Assembly: GCF_022024055.1 (NCBI RefSeq) | Contig: NZ_CP091788.1 | Span: 992,001 to 1,056,000 of the forward strand | Origin: Prevotella sp. E2-28 | GTDB lineage: Bacteria > Bacteroidota > Bacteroidia > Bacteroidales > Bacteroidaceae | Direction: 5' to 3' | Length of the DNA: 64,000 bases | In this document: positions 61,680 through 64,000 of the stretch, piece after piece | Numbering within the stretch: the stretch's first letter is position 1 | Layout of the letters: each line of letters starts with the position of its first letter | Made by a program: the position numbers and the translations under genes | Notes under the pieces: generated by a model | Told to the model about the DNA's origin: nothing | Database searches by the model: none | The model's input: only the letters and a program-made list of their open reading frames with translations

Positions 61680-64000
61680 TTACAGATTTGCTAACTCTAT
61701 GACTTTGTCAACTGCTGCGCTGAGGCCATCGACACTCTTACCGCCTGCCTGAGCGAAGTGGGGCTGACCGCCGCCGCCGCCCTGAATCAGTTTGGCGGCT
61801 TCGCGAACCATCTGACCGGCATTCAACTTGCGGTCGGCTACCATGTCGTCGCTCATCATGATAGAGAGTTGGGGCTTGTTGTCGGCATGGGTACCAAGTA
61901 CGCAGAGCAGAGAGCCATCTACGGCAGCACGAATCTTGAAGGCCAAATCCTTGGCTGCAGCGGGAGCCATAGGAAGTACGGCGGTGATGACTTTCACACC
62001 GTTGACCTCGCGGGCTTTCTCTACCAACTGCTTGGCAGCGCGCTCTACGGCCTGTGCCTGGAAGCCTTCAATCTCTTTCTTCATGGCATCGTGCTCGTCG
62101 ATGTATTTCTTGATGACGCCCTGCAAATCCTTGGCGTTGTTGAAGAATGACTTCACGGTCTTGAGGGTGTCTTCAAGCAGATAGAGCAGTTCCTCGCACT
62201 CGCTGCCTGTCTTGGCTTCGATACGACGGATACCTGCTGCAACGGAACTTTCTGAGATAATCTTGAACATGCCGATGCGACCTGTGCTGCTGGCGTGAAC
62301 ACCACCACAGAACTCACAAGAAGGTCCGAAGCGGACTACACGCACCTTGTCGCCGTACTTCTCGCCGAAGAGGGCGATAGCACCGAGTTTCTTAGCTTCC
62401 TCGAAAGGCATATCGCGATGTTCGTCGATATGGATGTCCTGACGAATCATATCGTTGACCATACGTTCTACCTCGCGCAACTGCTCGTCGGTCACCTTCT
62501 CGAAGTGTGAGAAGTCGAAGCGCAGGGTGTCGGGGCTGACGAAGGAGCCCTTCTGCTCTACATGGTCGCCCAATACTTGCTTCAAAGCATAGTCGAGCAG
62601 GTGGGTAGCGGTGTGGTTGGCTGCAGAGGCATTGCGCTTGTCGGTATCTACGCAAGCCATGAACTGTGCTGCGGGATCCTTTGGCAACTGCTTCACGATA
62701 TGCACGCTCTGGTTGTTCTCGCGTTTGGTGTCAATGATTTCAATCGTCTCGTTCTCTGATACGAGTACGCCCTGATCGCCTACCTGACCACCCATCTCGC
62801 CATAGAAAGGTGTGTTGTCGAGCACCAGTTCGTAGAACTCGTTCTTCTTCTGCGTCACCTTGCGGTAGCGCAGGATGTGACACTCGTATTCGGTATAGTC
62901 GTAACCCACGAACTGCTGTTCGCCAACTGCCAGCTCTACCCAGTCGGAGTTCTCAACGGCTGCGGCATTGCGGGCACGGTCTTTCTGCTTCTGCATCTCG
63001 ACATTAAACTGCTCTTCGTTGACGGTGAAGCCGTTCTCACGACAAATCAGTTCGGTGAGGTCCAAGGGGAAGCCGTAGGTGTCGAACAGGCGGAAAGCCT
63101 GAACGCCGTCGAGTTCGGTCTTACCCTCTGCCTTGAGTTGCTCCATAGCCTTGTCGAGCATAGAGATACCTTTGTCGAGGGTGCGCAGGAATGAATCTTC
63201 CTCTTCCTTCATCACCTTGGCGATGAGGGTCTGCTGAGCCTTCAACTCGGGGAAGGCATCGCCCATTTCCTCTGTGAGGGTAGGCAGGAGTTTGTAAAGG
63301 AAGGCCTCTTTCTGACCCAGGAAGGTGTAGGCATAACGTACGGCGCGGCGAAGGATGCGGCGAATGACGTAGCCAGCCTTGGCATTTGAGGGCAACTGAC
63401 CATCGGCAATAGAGAAAGCAACTGCACGCAGGTGGTCAGCGCAGACGCGCATAGCCACGTTGATATCGTCCTGCTCCTTGGTGATGGGATTCTCAGTCTC
63501 TTCCTCGAAGGTGGTATATTTCAAGCCCGTAATCTGCTGCTCGGCCTTGATGATAGGCTGGAACACGTCGGTGTCGTAGTTAGAGTGCTTGCCCTGCAAC
63601 ATGCGAACCAAGCGCTCGAAACCCATACCAGTGTCAATCACGTTCATTGACAGGGGCTCCAGTGAGCCGTCAGCCTTACGGTTGAACTGCATGAACACGA
63701 TGTTCCAGATCTCGATAACCTGTGGGTCGTCCTGATTTACCAGTTCGCGACCGGTCTTGCCGCTGGCCTTGCGCTGCTCAGGGGTACGAGAATCAACGTG
63801 AATCTCTGAGCAGGGACCGCAGGGACCCGTGTCGCCCATCTCCCAGAAGTTATCGTGCTTGTTACCATTGATGATATGGTCGGCAGGCACGTGCTTTGAC
63901 CAGTATTTGGCAGCCTCGTCATCGCGGGGGATGTTTTCTTCGGGTGAACCCTCGAATACAGTAACGTACAAGTCTTCAGGATTCAACTTCAGTACATCCA
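61680..64000 (-). CDS. alaS: Alanyl-tRNA synthetase (partial, N-terminus off the window)
   Basis: About 773 residues are present and the 5' end lies beyond 64000. The nominal ATG at 63986 is internal (the frame upstream reads [17 protein letters not shown]). Visible are [12 protein letters not shown], the editing-domain HXXXH motif ([12 protein letters not shown], about residue 460), CEFCGGVH and the [14 protein letters not shown]-Ala domain. It charges tRNA-Ala and edits mischarged Ser and Gly. The missing part would be the first ~100 residues. Confidence 0.97.
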   Translation of the reverse strand, partial: DVLKLNPEDLYVTVFEGSPEENIPRDDEAAKYWSKHVPADHIINGNKHDNFWEMGDTGPCGPCSEIHVDSRTPEQRKASGKTGRELVNQDDPQVIEIWNIVFMQFNRKADGSLEPLSMNVIDTGMGFERLVRMLQGKHSNYDTDVFQPIIKAEQQITGLKYTTFEEETENPITKEQDDINVAMRVCADHLRAVAFSIADGQLPSNAKAGYVIRRILRRAVRYAYTFLGQKEAFLYKLLPTLTEEMGDAFPELKAQQTLIAKVMKEEEDSFLRTLDKGISMLDKAMEQLKAEGKTELDGVQAFRLFDTYGFPLDLTELICRENGFTVNEEQFNVEMQKQKDRARNAAAVENSDWVELAVGEQQFVGYDYTEYECHILRYRKVTQKKNEFYELVLDNTPFYGEMGGQVGDQGVLVSENETIEIIDTKRENNQSVHIVKQLPKDPAAQFMACVDTDKRNASAANHTATHLLDYALKQVLGDHVEQKGSFVSPDTLRFDFSHFEKVTDEQLREVERMVNDMIRQDIHIDEHRDMPFEEAKKLGAIALFGEKYGDKVRVVRFGPSCEFCGGVHASSTGRIGMFKIISESSVAAGIRRIEAKTGSECEELLYLLEDTLKTVKSFFNNAKDLQGVIKKYIDEHDAMKKEIEGFQAQAVERAAKQLVEKAREVNGVKVITAVLPMAPAAAKDLAFKIRAAVDGSLLCVLGTHADNKPQLSIMMSDDMVADRKLNAGQMVREAAKLIQGGGGGQPHFAQAGGKSVDGLSAAVDKVIELANL

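Overview
The window is chromosomal DNA from a Bacteroidales bacterium, most likely Prevotellaceae. Three things suggest this. Almost every transcription unit starts with a Bacteroidetes-type -7 box (TAnnTTTG). The gene families are typical of the group: carboxynorspermidine-pathway dehydrogenase, NhaD, PBP4-like DacB, an SBP-domain sensor kinase pair, and HU-like proteins next to a 'smalltalk' peptide. One secreted enzyme also ends in a Prevotella-like C-terminal sorting-type tail.

About 1-23,000 is an accessory island that ends exactly at the 3' end of dnaK. From left to right it holds: the end of a type I restriction-modification locus (hsdM, hsdS) with a frameshifted OLD-like ATPase/TOPRIM gene; a chimeric DUF262 fragment; a CoiA-like nuclease; a graveyard of gene fragments (5.7-7.0 kb); a RloA/RloB (AbiL-like) pair; a leftward AAA ATPase, TIR and AlbA_2 cluster; a rightward CBASS operon (CapV, CD-NTase, stand-alone E2) behind a near-perfect sigma-54 promoter; a secreted protein behind a highly structured leader; and a leftward module with two replication/helper-type proteins, two HTH proteins and a tyrosine integrase.

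The main observation is how this island is built. The 11-bp end of dnaK (23005-22995) recurs at 7303 and 9681. Each recurrence is followed by the same ~280-310 bp left-end sequence. Two sub-terminal motifs of that left end reappear near the dnaK junction. I read this as tandem integration of related elements at the dnaK 3' end: a 2.4-kb cassette carrying only RloA/RloB, and a 13.3-kb element carrying CBASS and the integrase. At all three junctions the stop codon is followed by a fresh terminator hairpin.

About 23,000-64,000 is ordinary core genome. It holds dnaK; a recA operon (DUF6621, mscS, carboxynorspermidine dehydrogenase, recA); L-rhamnose catabolism (rhaD, rhaT, rhaI, rhaB) interleaved with an alpha-galactosidase and a GH3 enzyme; an OmpA-family protein; nhaD; an AraC regulator in an operon with two SBP-type sensor kinases, one lacking the phospho-acceptor histidine; metY; tRNA-Gln; rsfS-ftsH-cdsA; dacB; nadB with a rhomboid protease; an HU/smalltalk locus with one HU copy broken by an amber codon; and the 3' part of alaS running off the right edge.
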